64,000 nt of DNA, from NCBI RefSeq assembly GCF_028994775.1, contig NZ_JAJQMN010000005.1:415297-479296 (forward strand), written 5' to 3'. Positions 25,130 through 34,532 of this stretch are shown here, in pieces. The translations under genes were made by a program, and so were the position numbers. Numbering within the stretch: position 1 is the stretch's first letter; each line of letters begins with the position of its first letter. This DNA comes from Promicromonospora iranensis (GTDB lineage: Bacteria; Actinomycetota; Actinomycetes; Actinomycetales; Cellulomonadaceae). Below the pieces are notes generated by a model. The model was given only the letters and a program-made list of their open reading frames with translations, did no database searches and was not told where the DNA came from.

Positions 25130-25609
25130 TCAGGGAACTGCGGGCAGGAGGTCCCGCAGCGTCACCGCCGTCGCGACAGCAGCCTCCACCGCCTCCGCCC
25201 CCTTGTCCTCGGTCGACCCCTCCAGACCCGCCCGGTCCAGCGCCTGCGCCTCGTCGTCGCAGGTCAGCACGCCGAAACCGACCGGGACGCCGGTGCGGAC
25301 GCTGACGTCCGTCAGACCGTTCGTCGCGGCGGAGCACACGTACTCGAAGTGCGGCGTCCCGCCCCGGATCACCACACCGAGCGCCACGACGGCGTCCGCT
25401 CCCCCGGCAGCCGCACGTGCCGCCGCGACCGGCAGCTCGAACGAACCAGGCACCCGGACCTCCGTCCAGTCCGCGCCCGACTCCCCCAGTGCCCGACGCG
25501 CGCCGGCGAGCAGCCCGCCCATCACCTGTTCGTGCCAGCTCGCCGCGACCACCACGACGCGCAGGCCCCTGCCGTCCACTGTCACCTTCGGTGCTCCAGC
25601 GCCGCTCAT
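25130..25609 (-). CDS. ribH: 6,7-dimethyl-8-ribityllumazine synthase
   Basis: A 159-residue subunit of lumazine synthase, which condenses the ribityl-aminouracil with dihydroxybutanone phosphate. Family motifs are [43 protein letters not shown] (catalytic His) and [18 protein letters not shown] 25609 overlaps the ribBA stop (ATGA) and was chosen over ATG 25615. It is the last gene of the rib operon. Confidence 0.93.
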   Translation of the reverse strand: MSGAGAPKVTVDGRGLRVVVVAASWHEQVMGGLLAGARRALGESGADWTEVRVPGSFELPVAAARAAAGGADAVVALGVVIRGGTPHFEYVCSAATNGLTDVSVRTGVPVGFGVLTCDDEAQALDRAGLEGSTEDKGAEAVEAAVATAVTLRDLLPAVP

Positions 25610-27162
25610 GCGCATGCTCCTTCGTCCTCGTTGATGCTTCGGTCGATATCCCGCAGGTCCGCGTCCACCTCTGCCAGGCCCACCTCTGTCAGACCCACGC
25701 TTGCCACGCCGGCTCCCACCAGGCCCAGCTCGACGGGCTCCAGCTTCTCGATGCGGTGCCCCATCACCACCCGCTTCGTCTCCAGGTACCGGTGGTTGTG
25801 CACACCGTGCCCCACCACGAGCGCCCGGCGCCCGACGACGTCGGTACCCGCCCCACGCAGACCCGACACCTTCTCCGGGTTGTTCGTCAGCAGCGTCACG
25901 CCGTCGAGCCCGAGGTCCGCCAGGATCGCCGACGCGGCGCCGTACTCCCGAGCGTCCACCGGCAGCCCGAGATCGACGTTCGCCTCCACCGTGTCCCGGC
26001 CGCCGTCCTGCAGCGCGTACGCCTGGATCTTCGCCGCCAGGCCGATGCCCCGGCCCTCGTGTCCCCGCAGGTACACCACGACACCGCCCTCCGCGGCGAC
26101 CGCCGCCAGCGAGGCCTCCAGCTGAGGGCCGCAGTCGCACCGCAGCGAGCCGAGCGCGTCACCGGTGAGGCACTCGGAGTGCACCCGGACCAGAGAGCCG
26201 TGCACGGAGTTCGCACGCCGCGCCCCGCGTACTACGCCCCGGCCATCGCCCCGAGGGCCGGACGACGCCACGGGCGTCAGCGCCAGGTGCTCCGCGCCAG
26301 AACGGAGGTCGCGGTAGGCCACCACCCGGAAGTCCCCGTACCGCGTCGGCAGCGACGCCTCCGCCACCCGGTGTACCCGGTCGGCCGGCAGCGTGTCGGC
26401 CGCGGCCTCGCTCCCCGTCCCGGTGCCGGTCTGGCTGCCGGGCACCGGTGCAGGATCGTGCGCCTGACGCCACGCCACGAGGTCCGCGACCGTCAGCACC
26501 ACGAGCCCCGTCTCCAGCGCCAGCGCACGCGCCTCGGTGAGGTGCATGACGGCGCCGTCGTCCCGGACGAGCTCGGCGATCGCGCCCACCTCGCCCAGGT
26601 CCTGTCCGGCACCGCCCGCGAGCCGCACCAGGTCCACTGCCGCTTCCGTGTGGCCCGGGCGCTCCAGGACGCCGCCGGCCCGCGCACGCAGGGGCAGTAC
26701 GTGCCCGGGCCTGATCAGGTCCCGCGGGCCCGCGGCCGGGTCGCCCAGCACGCGCAGCGTCCGCGCCCGGTCGGCCCCGGAGATCCCCGTCGTCACACCC
26801 GCGGCGGCGTCCACCGACACCGTGTAGGCCGTCCCTCTCGGGTCCTCGCTCCGCTCCACCATCAGCGGCAGCTCCAGCGCGTCCGCGCGGTGCGCGGGCA
26901 TCGGTGCGCACAGATAACCCGACGAGTGCCGCACCGTCCAGCCCACCCACTCGGCGGTCGCGGTGCTCGCGGCGAGCACCACGTCCACCTCGTTCTCGCG
27001 CCCCTCGTCGTCCGCGACGAGGACGGGGCGACCGGCCGCGAGCTCGGCCAGTGCCCGCTCCACCAGGCCTGTGTCCACCGCGCCTGTGTCCACCAGGCCC
27101 TCTGCCGGGCTCGCGCCCGCGGCCGCCGCGTGCATGGCGCGCACCGTGCCGCCCGCGCTCAT
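25606..27162 (-). CDS. ribBA: Bifunctional DHBP synthase/GTP cyclohydrolase II
   Basis: 518 residues. The N-terminal RibB domain (about 25-235) makes 3,4-dihydroxy-2-butanone phosphate from ribulose 5-phosphate. Its acidic loop reads [14 protein letters not shown], with Val where most enzymes have Gly (ENEGD). The C-terminal RibA domain opens the GTP ring; zinc ligands are in [16 protein letters not shown] and the active site in [11 protein letters not shown]. Extra tandem-repeat segments occur near the N-terminus (VDTGAVDTG) and C-terminus ([11 protein letters not shown]). It overlaps ribE and ribH by four bases each. Confidence 0.93.
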   Translation of the reverse strand: MSAGGTVRAMHAAAAGASPAEGLVDTGAVDTGLVERALAELAAGRPVLVADDEGRENEVDVVLAASTATAEWVGWTVRHSSGYLCAPMPAHRADALELPLMVERSEDPRGTAYTVSVDAAAGVTTGISGADRARTLRVLGDPAAGPRDLIRPGHVLPLRARAGGVLERPGHTEAAVDLVRLAGGAGQDLGEVGAIAELVRDDGAVMHLTEARALALETGLVVLTVADLVAWRQAHDPAPVPGSQTGTGTGSEAAADTLPADRVHRVAEASLPTRYGDFRVVAYRDLRSGAEHLALTPVASSGPRGDGRGVVRGARRANSVHGSLVRVHSECLTGDALGSLRCDCGPQLEASLAAVAAEGGVVVYLRGHEGRGIGLAAKIQAYALQDGGRDTVEANVDLGLPVDAREYGAASAILADLGLDGVTLLTNNPEKVSGLRGAGTDVVGRRALVVGHGVHNHRYLETKRVVMGHRIEKLEPVELGLVGAGVASVGLTEVGLAEVDADLRDIDRSINEDEGACA

Positions 27163-27857
27163 CGTGCCGCCCCGGTCAGGTCGCCGACGACGGCCGCCCC
27201 CGGTGTACCCGCTACCGACACGCCGGCCGTCATGAGACGTTCGACGTACTTCGCGAGCACGTCCACCTCGACGTTGACCACGTCACCCGGGACCAGCCGG
27301 CCGAGGGTGGTGGCAGCGAGGGTGGTCGGGATGAGCGACACACCGAAGCCCTCGTCCGACACCCAGGTGATGGTGAGCGAGACACCGGACAGGGCCACGG
27401 AGCCCTTCTCCGCCACGTACCGGGTCACGGTGGCGGGGGCGGCGAACTCGAGGTCGTCCCAGCGCGGGCCCGGCGTGCGGCGCATCAGCGTCGCGACGCC
27501 GTCGACGTGCCCCTGGACCACGTGCCCGCCCAGCCGGCCGTTCGCGGGCAGGGCACGCTCCAGGTTGACCACGGCGCCCGGGACGAGACCGCCGAGCGAG
27601 CTGCGGCGCAGGGTCTCCGGCATCACCTCGGCGACGAACACGCCGTCCAGCACGGAGGTGACCGTGAGGCACACCCCGTCGACGGCGATCGAGTCGCCGG
27701 GGCGGGCGTCCGACGTGGCGAGCGGGCCCGCGATCGTCAGGACGGCGTCGCCTGCGGTCTCGGCCGCTACGTCGGCTCGAACGTCGGCACTGGTCTCCGC
27801 GCCCGGGCGGTCGAGCGCGACGACGGAGCCAAGCTCCTCGATGATTCCGGTGAACAT
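27159..27857 (-). CDS. ribE: Riboflavin synthase alpha chain
   Basis: A 232-residue enzyme with two lumazine-binding barrels: MFTGIIEELG at the start, GVCLTV(T) and GHVVQGHVDGVA, then a second repeat with KGSVALSGVSLTI and IPTTLAATTLG. It dismutates two ribityllumazines to riboflavin. It overlaps ribD by one base (TGATG) and ribBA by four. An inserted Ala/Asp-rich segment (residues 20-40) makes it slightly longer than usual. Confidence 0.93.
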   Translation of the reverse strand: MFTGIIEELGSVVALDRPGAETSADVRADVAAETAGDAVLTIAGPLATSDARPGDSIAVDGVCLTVTSVLDGVFVAEVMPETLRRSSLGGLVPGAVVNLERALPANGRLGGHVVQGHVDGVATLMRRTPGPRWDDLEFAAPATVTRYVAEKGSVALSGVSLTITWVSDEGFGVSLIPTTLAATTLGRLVPGDVVNVEVDVLAKYVERLMTAGVSVAGTPGAAVVGDLTGAAR

Positions 27858-28978
27858 CAGATCTCCTCCTTGGTGTGCCGGCTGAGCCGGCCGGGCAGAG
27901 TGGGCTGGGTGCCCTCGGCACGACGCGCGACCATGAGCATGTCGTCGCCCAGCCGGGTCACGTCCTGGGTGGTGAAGCGTGCGGCGTCGTCGATGGTGGT
28001 CACGCCGAGGTCGCCGACGGCGGACACGCCCGCCCCGAGCAGCACCGGCGCGACGTACGTGTGGAGCTCGTCGACCGCGTCGGTGGCGAGGAAGGCGGTC
28101 GCCAGCGTGGGACCACCCTCCACGAGGAGGTGGCGCACCTCGCGCTCGGCGAGCTGCCGGAGCACGATCTCGACGTCGTGCTCCGGCAGGTGGAGCAGCT
28201 CCCCGCCTGGCCCGCGCAGGCGGGCGTCGTCGGGCACCGGGCGGCGGCCGACCACCACCCGCAGCGGCTGGTGCTCGAACAGGCTGCCGTCAACGGTCCT
28301 CGCCGTGAGGGTCGGGTCGTCGGCAAGCGCGGTCCCCGAACCGACCGCTATCGCGTCGACCTGCGCACGGATCGTGTGGGCGTGGGCACGCGCCTGCGGG
28401 CCGGTGATCCAGCGGCTCGTCCCGTCCTGGGCGGCGACGCGACCGTCGAGGCTGGTGGCGAGCTTGAGGGTCACGTAGGGGCGACCGGTCCGGACCGCGT
28501 GCAGCCACGTCCGGAGCAGCTCCTCCCCCTGGTCGGCGAGGATCCCGGTCGTCACCTCGATCCCGGCGGCACGGAGCCGGTCGGCACCGCCCGTCGCGAC
28601 GGGGTTGGGATCGGCGACCGCGACGTGCACCGCGGCGACACCGGCCTCGATCAGGGCATCGGCGCACGGCCCCGTGCGGCCGTGGTGGGCGCACGGTTCG
28701 AGCGTGACGACCGCCGTCGTGCCGCGCGGGTCGATGCCGCGGGAGCGAGCGTCGGCGAGTGCCGCCGCCTCCGCGTGCGGGGTGCCCGCGCCCCGGTGGA
28801 AGCCCTGGGCGACCGTACGACCGCCCGGGTCCAGGAGGACGCAGCCGACGCGCGGGTTCGGGCCGTACGGGGGGCCCTGGGCGGCCAGCGCGAGCGCGCG
28901 GCGCATGGCGGTCTCGACGTGCGTTTCCACGGGTGTGGTCGCGTGTGCCGCGGCGCGGCCCTGTGGTGCCTGGGTCAT
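27857..28978 (-). CDS. ribD: Riboflavin deaminase/reductase
   Basis: A 373-residue bifunctional enzyme. The N-terminal deaminase zinc site is PHAEAAALADA and TLEPCAHHGRTGPC; the C-terminal reductase domain starts near residue 165 (RPYVTLKLATSLDGRVA, RWITGPQARAHAH) and includes LLVEGGPTLATAFL. It performs the second and third steps from GTP. It is the first gene behind the FMN riboswitch; ATG 28978 follows GGGGGAGG, which lies in a hairpin. Confidence 0.93.
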   Translation of the reverse strand: MTQAPQGRAAAHATTPVETHVETAMRRALALAAQGPPYGPNPRVGCVLLDPGGRTVAQGFHRGAGTPHAEAAALADARSRGIDPRGTTAVVTLEPCAHHGRTGPCADALIEAGVAAVHVAVADPNPVATGGADRLRAAGIEVTTGILADQGEELLRTWLHAVRTGRPYVTLKLATSLDGRVAAQDGTSRWITGPQARAHAHTIRAQVDAIAVGSGTALADDPTLTARTVDGSLFEHQPLRVVVGRRPVPDDARLRGPGGELLHLPEHDVEIVLRQLAEREVRHLLVEGGPTLATAFLATDAVDELHTYVAPVLLGAGVSAVGDLGVTTIDDAARFTTQDVTRLGDDMLMVARRAEGTQPTLPGRLSRHTKEEI

Positions 28979-28988
28979 GCATTCCTCC

Positions 28989-29011
28989 CCCGAGCTTCGG
29001 CGCTCCGGGGT
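28989..29011 (-). promoter_or_regulatory. Hairpin overlapping the ribD ribosome binding site
   Basis: In the transcript, CCCC-GGAGC pairs with GCTCGGGG (one bulge) around a six-base loop. The 3' arm runs into the GGGGGAGG ribosome binding site of ribD, so this is a plausible translation-off structure for the riboswitch. Confidence 0.6.
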
Positions 29012-29099
29012 GGACGACGGGAACGCGGACGAGGCCGACCGGCCCTGCCCGCGCGCACGACGTCACGGCGTCGCACGTCCCAGGGGACGGCGCCGCCGC

Positions 29100-29230
29100 A
29101 CGTGCTTCCTCCCATCCGGACTTTCACCGTCGGTCCTGGAGTTTCACCAGATCAACCGGTCCTCCTTGCGGAGGACGCGGGTCGCGGACTGTCACCGCCG
29201 GCTCGGAATTACACCGACCCCGGAGCACGT
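29100..29230 (-). ncRNA. FMN riboswitch (RFN element)
   Basis: On the minus strand the RFN consensus is clear: a P1 stem pairing acgtgctcc with ggaagcacgt, then conserved segments AGCCGGCGGTGACAGTCCGC, GGTGAAACTCCAGGACCGAC, and GGTGAAAGTCCGGATGGGAG. It binds flavin mononucleotide and lies about 120 nt upstream of ribD. The distance to ribD and the hairpin at 28989-29011 suggest control of translation start rather than a classical terminator. Confidence 0.95.
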
Positions 29231-29290
29231 GTGTGCGTACTGCTGCTTGCCAGCATGCCACAAGTCACGAAGCCGTCGACATGGCTTGCG

Positions 29291-29995
29291 TCACACCCGG
29301 CCCGACGCCCGGCCCGACGCCCGGCCCGTCATCCGGCCCGTCATCCGGCGCCGACGGATCACCCACTCGGCGAATGCCGCGTTGATCACCCAGGCAGCTG
29401 TCATGAGCACCGTGTTCGTGACCAGATCCGGCGTGCCCGCGACCACGACGTACGGACCGAGCAGCAGCGCCTGCGTCCCGGCGCCCATGGCCAGCGCGTA
29501 CGCCCGCACCATCCACGCCCGGTGCGCCACGAAGTCGCGTCGCAGCGCAGCACGCACCCCCAGGACCAGTGCCGCCACCATCACGACGCCGACCACGTAG
29601 CGAACTCCGTTGACCACCACGGTGTCCTTGGCGGGCAGGTCGTAGAACGCGGTCATCCAGAGCCCGGTCAGCGCGGTACCGAGGCCGGCGGGGAACAGGA
29701 CGCGACCCGCCAGCCGGTGCCAGCTGCGCCTCCGCAGGCTCGGGACGAACTGGAACGCACCGAGCATGCTGTAGACCGTCACGCAGACGATGTGCACCAG
29801 CACCGGGATCGGCTGGGTCACGAAGCGGGCGTTCTCCGGGGTGAGCGCCGGGTCGGCGGCCAGCTCGGAGACGCGGACGGCGCCGCCGAGTGCCGGGATG
29901 ATGGCCAGCAGGAGGAGCCCCGCGGGGACCAGCCACTCGCGGCGGCTGGTGGGCTTGGTCGTCACCTGGGATGTCGTCACCTGGGATGTCGTCAT
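29291..29995 (-). CDS. DUF2306 integral membrane protein
   Basis: 234 residues from ATG 29995; a longer GTG start at 30031 is possible. There are seven hydrophobic segments, among them LVPAGLLLLAIIPALGGAV and TNTVLMTAAWVINAAF. Charged HRLAGR and FVAHRAWMVRAYAL motifs are typical of DUF2306. A 15-bp repeat encodes the N-terminal SQVTTSQVTT and a 12-bp repeat the C-terminal tail (GRMTGRMTGRASGRASG). It lies 78 bases after the response regulator on the same strand and may be a target or partner of that two-component system. Confidence 0.82.
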   Translation of the reverse strand: MTTSQVTTSQVTTKPTSRREWLVPAGLLLLAIIPALGGAVRVSELAADPALTPENARFVTQPIPVLVHIVCVTVYSMLGAFQFVPSLRRRSWHRLAGRVLFPAGLGTALTGLWMTAFYDLPAKDTVVVNGVRYVVGVVMVAALVLGVRAALRRDFVAHRAWMVRAYALAMGAGTQALLLGPYVVVAGTPDLVTNTVLMTAAWVINAAFAEWVIRRRRMTGRMTGRASGRASGRV

Positions 29996-30073
29996 GGTGA
30001 GAGCCTGCTTTGCCGGCCACCTGCAGGTCATGGGCCTGCGGACCGGTCTCGCCCTGGCCGAAAGTACGAGGCG

Positions 30074-30760
30074 TCAGGGCCGCCGGGCGGACCGCCCGGG
30101 GCGGACGCGCCCGGTGTCGTACGCCCAGAGGGCCACCTCCACGCGGTTGCGCGCACCCAGCTTGGTCATCAGGTTCGCGACGTGCGACTTCACCGTGCTG
30201 AGCGTGACGAACAGCTCGCGCGCGATCTCGGTGTTGGTGCGCCCGCCGGCCACCGCCAGCAGGACCTCCTCCTCACGTGCGGTGAGCGGGTCCAGCGGCT
30301 GGGCGGCGACGTCGAGCGGACCGGCGTCGGCGAACGCGCGCAGGAGCCGCGTGGTGACGCTCGGGGCGATCAGGGCGTCTCCGGACGCGGCGGCCCGGAT
30401 CGCCTGGGCCAGGAGCGCCGGACCGGCGTCCTTGAGCAGGAAGCCGCGAGCACCGGCCCGCAGGGCGGCGTACACGTACTCGTCCAGGTCGAACGTGGTG
30501 ATCACGACGACGGCGAGCGGGTCGGCCACGTCGGGGCCCGCGAGCAGCCGGGTGGCCTCGATGCCGTCGACGTCCGGCATGCGGATGTCGAGCAGGCTGA
30601 CGTCGGGGCGCAGCCGCCGTGCGAGCTCGACGGCGGCGCGGCCGTCGGCGGCCTGCCCCACGACCTCGATGCCCTCCTGGGCGTTCAGGATCATGGTGAG
30701 GCCCGTGCGGACGATCTCCTGGTCGTCGGCCACGAGGATCCTGATGTCCCCGGTCGTCAT
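30074..30760 (-). CDS. NarL/LuxR-family response regulator
   Basis: A 228-residue regulator with an N-terminal receiver (phosphoacceptor Asp58 in SLLDIRMPDVDGI, Lys in FLLKDAGPALL) and a C-terminal LuxR helix-turn-helix (LTAREEEVLLAVAGGRTNTE, LFVTLSTVKSHVANLMTKLG). It is coupled to its kinase by an ATGA overlap. Targets are unknown; the downstream DUF2306 gene is a candidate. Confidence 0.92.
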   Translation of the reverse strand: MTTGDIRILVADDQEIVRTGLTMILNAQEGIEVVGQAADGRAAVELARRLRPDVSLLDIRMPDVDGIEATRLLAGPDVADPLAVVVITTFDLDEYVYAALRAGARGFLLKDAGPALLAQAIRAAASGDALIAPSVTTRLLRAFADAGPLDVAAQPLDPLTAREEEVLLAVAGGRTNTEIARELFVTLSTVKSHVANLMTKLGARNRVEVALWAYDTGRVRPGRSARRP

Positions 30761-31959
30761 GCTGCGCTGCCCGTCATGCCGCCCGTCATGCCGCCCGTCA
30801 TGCCGCCCGACAGCGGGAGCACCGCCTCGACCGTCCAGCCGCGGGCGCCGGGCCCGGCCGCGAGCGTGCCGCCCAGCAGCGCCGCACGCTCGCGCATCCC
30901 GGCCAGCCCGTACCCGTCACGGCTGGGCGGCACGGGCGCGCCGCCGTCGTCGGACACCCGGAGCCGGACCGAAGCCTCCTCGACCGTGACGCGGACCGCG
31001 ATCCGGGTGGCGCCCCTGGCGTGCCGACGCGCGTTCGTGACCGACTCCTGCGCGATGCGCTGCACCGCGCCGCCCACGGCCGCCGACACCCGCGCGGGGT
31101 CGCCCTCCACGTCGACCTCGACACGTGGGGTGGTGGGGTCAGCGAGACGTTCGACGTCGGCCAGGGAAGGGCCGGGCGCGAGGTCGTCGGTGTCGGCGGC
31201 ATGCTGGTCGGCACGCCCGTCGCGCTGCTCGGGGCGGAGCTCGTCCGACCGCAGGACGCGGACCAGCGTGCGCATCTCGGCCAGCGCACGGGAGGCCTGC
31301 TCCTCGATCACCCGCAGGGCGTCAGCCGCGGCACCTGGATCGGTCTGCGACACGGCGAGCCCGGCCTGGGCCCGCACCGCGACGGCCGAGATGTGGTGCC
31401 CGACGACGTCGTGCAGGTCCCTGGCCAACCGCTCCCGCTCGAGCAGCACCATGCGCTCGCGTTCGCGCCGTCGCGCGCCGGACCGGTACCGGAGCGCCAG
31501 GCCGAGCGCGAACATCGAGCCGAGGATCAGGCAGCCGAGGCCCACGTCAGCGAGCGTGAGGAAGCCGAGCGCCGCGTTCCACCCCATCTTCGCGAGGACG
31601 ACCGCCCCGCCGAGCACCATCGCCCGCCCGCTCCCCCACCGGAACAGCGCGTACGCCAGCACGAGCATGAAGACGTTCGAGACGAAGTCCAGCTCGCGCC
31701 CGAGCACCAGCTCCGGCACCGCAGAGGCCCCGAACGCGACGGCGACCACCGGCAGCGGGTGCGTCCGGCGCCACAGCAGCGTCGGCGCGAGCACGACGAC
31801 GGTGGCGAGCTCCAGCCAGCGGCCCGACACGTCCGACCGCGTGATCCCCTCGATCACCGCCCCGGACACGACGACGGCGACGAGCACCCAGTCCCGCCAC
31901 ACCCGCACGGGCGGATCGACGGGCCGCGGTTCGTCCCAGACCGATCGGATGACGGACAC
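30757..31959 (-). CDS. Sensor histidine kinase, NarL-partner (HPK7) type
   Basis: A 400-residue kinase with about five transmembrane helices in residues 24-158. The dimerisation/phosphoacceptor helix is LARDLHDVVGHHISAVAV (His183), and a compact HATPase domain follows (AQESVTNARRHARGATRIAV, SDDGGAP, DGYGLAGMRERAALLGG). It phosphorylates the overlapping response regulator. The C-terminus ends in a 12-bp DNA repeat giving GGMTGGMTGGMTG. It starts with GTG. Confidence 0.9.
   Translation of the reverse strand: MSVIRSVWDEPRPVDPPVRVWRDWVLVAVVVSGAVIEGITRSDVSGRWLELATVVVLAPTLLWRRTHPLPVVAVAFGASAVPELVLGRELDFVSNVFMLVLAYALFRWGSGRAMVLGGAVVLAKMGWNAALGFLTLADVGLGCLILGSMFALGLALRYRSGARRRERERMVLLERERLARDLHDVVGHHISAVAVRAQAGLAVSQTDPGAAADALRVIEEQASRALAEMRTLVRVLRSDELRPEQRDGRADQHAADTDDLAPGPSLADVERLADPTTPRVEVDVEGDPARVSAAVGGAVQRIAQESVTNARRHARGATRIAVRVTVEEASVRLRVSDDGGAPVPPSRDGYGLAGMRERAALLGGTLAAGPGARGWTVEAVLPLSGGMTGGMTGGMTGSAA
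30769..30811. repeat. 12-bp tandem repeat at the kinase C-terminus
   Basis: Three and a half copies of cccgtcatgccg just before the kinase stop encode GMTG repeats beyond the ATPase domain. Confidence 0.88.
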
Positions 31960-32073
31960 GGGCTCATGCTACGAGGGCCAGGGACTCCGCCGGATCAGGC
32001 GAAAGTACGAGCCGGGCTCCCCTTTCCAGGCCTGTGGTGCGGGTGATGCCGGAGCCAGGAATGGAGGGTGACG

Positions 32074-32086
32074 CGCTTGGCACACT
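32074..32086. other. Shared 13-mer, intergenic copy 2
   Basis: CGCTTGGCACACT followed by a T run, identical to 25093-25105. It lies between the rpe gene (ending 32197) and the histidine kinase (starting 31959), both leftward. A 12-base match also occurs inside the oxidoreductase gene at 60856-60867. Confidence 0.5.
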
Positions 32087-32196
32087 TTTTTAGCAGCGAA
32101 GAGGCGACGGAACATCGCAGCGGTCGGCTCCGATCCAGCGATCCCGGATGGTGCCGCCCTGGGTGCGGACCGGACTCCTTGATCGAAGCCGACCCC

Positions 32197-32859
32197 TCAG
32201 TGGGTGTGCTTGCTCGCCAGCGCGCGGAGCGTCGCGATCTCGGCCGGGATGTCCTCGGCCCCGTACACTGCCGAACCCGCCACGAAGACGTTCGCCCCGG
32301 CGTCGGCCGCCCGTTCGATGGTCTCCCGGGACACTCCCCCGTCGACCTGAATCCACACGTCGAGACCGGACTCGCTCACGGCCTCGCGGGCACGCCGGAT
32401 CTTCGGCAGCGTGCCCTCGATGAACGACTGGCCGCCGAACCCGGGCTCCACGGTCATCACGAGGATCATGTCGACCTCCGCGAGCAGGTCGAGGTAGGGC
32501 TCCACCGGCGTCGCCGGGCGGAGCGCCACGCCCGCCCGCGACCCGAGCTTCCGCAGCTCCCGTGCCAGGCGCACCGGTGCCTGCGCCGCCTCCGCGTGGA
32601 AGGTGACGGACGCCGCCCCCGCCTCGGCGAACGCGGGTGCCCACCGGTCCGGGTTCTCGATCATGAGGTGGGCGTCGAGCGGGATCGGCGACACCTTCGC
32701 GAGCCGCTCGAAGATCGGCAGGCCCAGCGTCAGATTGGGCACGAAATGGTTGTCCATGACGTCGACGTGCGCGTAGTCGGCGTCGGCGATCCGGCCGAGG
32801 TCGCGCTCCAGGTTCGCGAAGTCGGCGGACAGGATGCTCGGGGCGATGAGGGCTGCCAT
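32197..32859 (-). CDS. rpe: Ribulose-phosphate 3-epimerase
   Basis: A 220-residue TIM-barrel enzyme interconverting ribulose 5-phosphate and xylulose 5-phosphate. Motifs are [27 protein letters not shown] (metal/catalytic Asp), [23 protein letters not shown] and [13 protein letters not shown] 32859 gives the canonical N-terminus. It is downstream of the rsmB-like gene, the usual order in actinobacteria. Confidence 0.93.
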   Translation of the reverse strand: MAALIAPSILSADFANLERDLGRIADADYAHVDVMDNHFVPNLTLGLPIFERLAKVSPIPLDAHLMIENPDRWAPAFAEAGAASVTFHAEAAQAPVRLARELRKLGSRAGVALRPATPVEPYLDLLAEVDMILVMTVEPGFGGQSFIEGTLPKIRRAREAVSESGLDVWIQVDGGVSRETIERAADAGANVFVAGSAVYGAEDIPAEIATLRALASKHTH

Positions 32860-32957
32860 GATGCCAGCGTAGAGCGCGATTCTCCGCGCCACCCAACCGT
32901 CACCCGACCCAGACGGCGTGGATGTTTCGTCCGGACGAGCTACCCGGTCCGGACGAG

Positions 32958-34532
32958 CTACACCGTGCGGCGCAGCAGCGTCAGGTGCATCGCGTCCGTC
33001 CCGTGCACGTGCGGCCACAGCTGCACGTCGTCCCGGTCCGCCAGGGGGATCTCCTCGGTGACGCCTCCGGCGCTGACCACGGACCGCACGGCCGCGGGCG
33101 TGTCGAGCCGCTCGACGTCGTCGCGCTTCTTCAGCACGTCGGACACCACCAGCTGCGTCTCGGCGATGTGCGGCGAGCAGGTCACGTAGGCCACCACTCC
33201 CCCGGGCCGGACGGCGTCCAGCGCGGAGGCGAGCAGCTCGCGCTGCAACCCGGTGAGCGCGGCAAGGTCGGACGGCGTCCGCCGCCACCGGCTCTCGGGC
33301 CGACGGCGCAGCGCGCCCAGCCCGGTGCACGGCGCGTCGACGAGCACACGGTCGTAGACGCCGGGCTCGTCGGCCCCGACGTCCCGTCCGTCGCCGGTCC
33401 GCACCTCCTCGACCGTGCCCTCCGGGATGGCCGCCAGGGCGCCCGCGACGAGGCGGGCGCGGTGGGGCGCCACCTCGTTGGCGACCAGCGTCGCGCCGCG
33501 CCGGGCGGCCAGCGCGGCGAGCAGCGCCGCCTTGCCGCCCGGTCCGGCGCACAGGTCGAGCCAGCGCTCGTCCCGCCCGTCCAGGGGCGCGTCGGCGAGG
33601 GCGAGGGTCACCAGCTGCGAGCCCTCGTCCTGCACGCCGGCGAGGCCCTCCCGGACCGCGGGCACCCCGCCCGGGTCCGAACCCTCCAGGCGGAGCGCGG
33701 TCGGCGCCCAGCGGCCGGCGACCAGCTCGGCGTCGCCCCACGCGGTCTCGTCGGAGACGTCGACCAGGCCCGGCCGCGCCACCAGGGTGACGCGCGGCGA
33801 CACGTTGTCGGCGGCCAGCAGGTCGGCGATCTCGCCGACGTCGCGCCCGTTGCCGGCCAGTGCCTCACGCATGGCCCGAACGATCCACATCGGGTGCGAC
33901 TCGGTCGCCGCGAGGCCCGCCAGGGTGTCGGGAGCCTCCTGGGTGAGCACCGACAGCCACTCGTCGAGCGAACGTTCCGACACCCGGCGCAGCACCGCGT
34001 TCACCATCTGCGCGGGCCCCGCGCCCACGCGGTTGCGGGCGAGCCCGACCGTCTCGGAGACGGCGGCGTGCACGGGCACCCGCATGCCGAGGACCTGGTG
34101 GGCGCCGAGGCGCAGGACGTCGAGCAGGGCCGGGTCCAGTCCGGGCAGCGGGCGATCCACACAGGTCGCCAGAATCGCGTCGTACCGGCCGCGCAGACGC
34201 AGCGTGCCGTAGGTGAGCTCGGTCGCGAAGCCGGCGTCACGCCCGCGGATGTGGCGCTCACGCAGGAGAGGGGGCAGCACGAGGTTCGCGTACGCGTCCG
34301 ACTCGTCGACCTCGCGCAGCACGTCGAAAGCGGCCATGCGGGCCGGGTCGGTGCGCTTGCGACGCTCCGACGGCGCCTGCGACGTGCGCGACCGGTCGCC
34401 GCCCCGGGACCGCGACGCCGACCGCTGCCGTCCCGCTGAGTTGCGCCGGTCGTCGTCGAAGCTCCGGCCGCCCTCGCGGGCTCCGCCGTCGCGCGAACCG
34501 CCCTCGCGCGAGCCACCCTCGAAGCCGCTCAT
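32958..34532 (-). CDS. rsmB: RsmB-family rRNA cytosine methyltransferase
   Basis: 524 residues. A disordered Gly/Ser/Arg-rich N-terminus with [10 protein letters not shown] repeats precedes an NusB-like RNA-binding domain (about 65-195) and the SAM methyltransferase domain ([50 protein letters not shown]). The two catalytic Cys are in APCTG and VTCSP. It methylates C967-type cytosine of 16S rRNA. ATG 34532 overlaps the fmt stop (ATGA). A 15-base duplication (gtccggacgagctac) spans its stop codon at 32929-32961. Confidence 0.9.
   Translation of the reverse strand: MSGFEGGSREGGSRDGGAREGGRSFDDDRRNSAGRQRSASRSRGGDRSRTSQAPSERRKRTDPARMAAFDVLREVDESDAYANLVLPPLLRERHIRGRDAGFATELTYGTLRLRGRYDAILATCVDRPLPGLDPALLDVLRLGAHQVLGMRVPVHAAVSETVGLARNRVGAGPAQMVNAVLRRVSERSLDEWLSVLTQEAPDTLAGLAATESHPMWIVRAMREALAGNGRDVGEIADLLAADNVSPRVTLVARPGLVDVSDETAWGDAELVAGRWAPTALRLEGSDPGGVPAVREGLAGVQDEGSQLVTLALADAPLDGRDERWLDLCAGPGGKAALLAALAARRGATLVANEVAPHRARLVAGALAAIPEGTVEEVRTGDGRDVGADEPGVYDRVLVDAPCTGLGALRRRPESRWRRTPSDLAALTGLQRELLASALDAVRPGGVVAYVTCSPHIAETQLVVSDVLKKRDDVERLDTPAAVRSVVSAGGVTEEIPLADRDDVQLWPHVHGTDAMHLTLLRRTV

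Noticed and set aside
27875..32071. Very long rightward open frame (1398 codons)
   Set aside because: It is antisense to ribD, the riboswitch, DUF2306 and the two-component genes; the translation has no domains and arises from high GC lowering stop frequency.
32074..32100. Sigma-54-like TTGGCAC element
   Set aside because: The -12 half is missing and actinobacteria generally lack sigma-54; kept only as a shared 13-mer.
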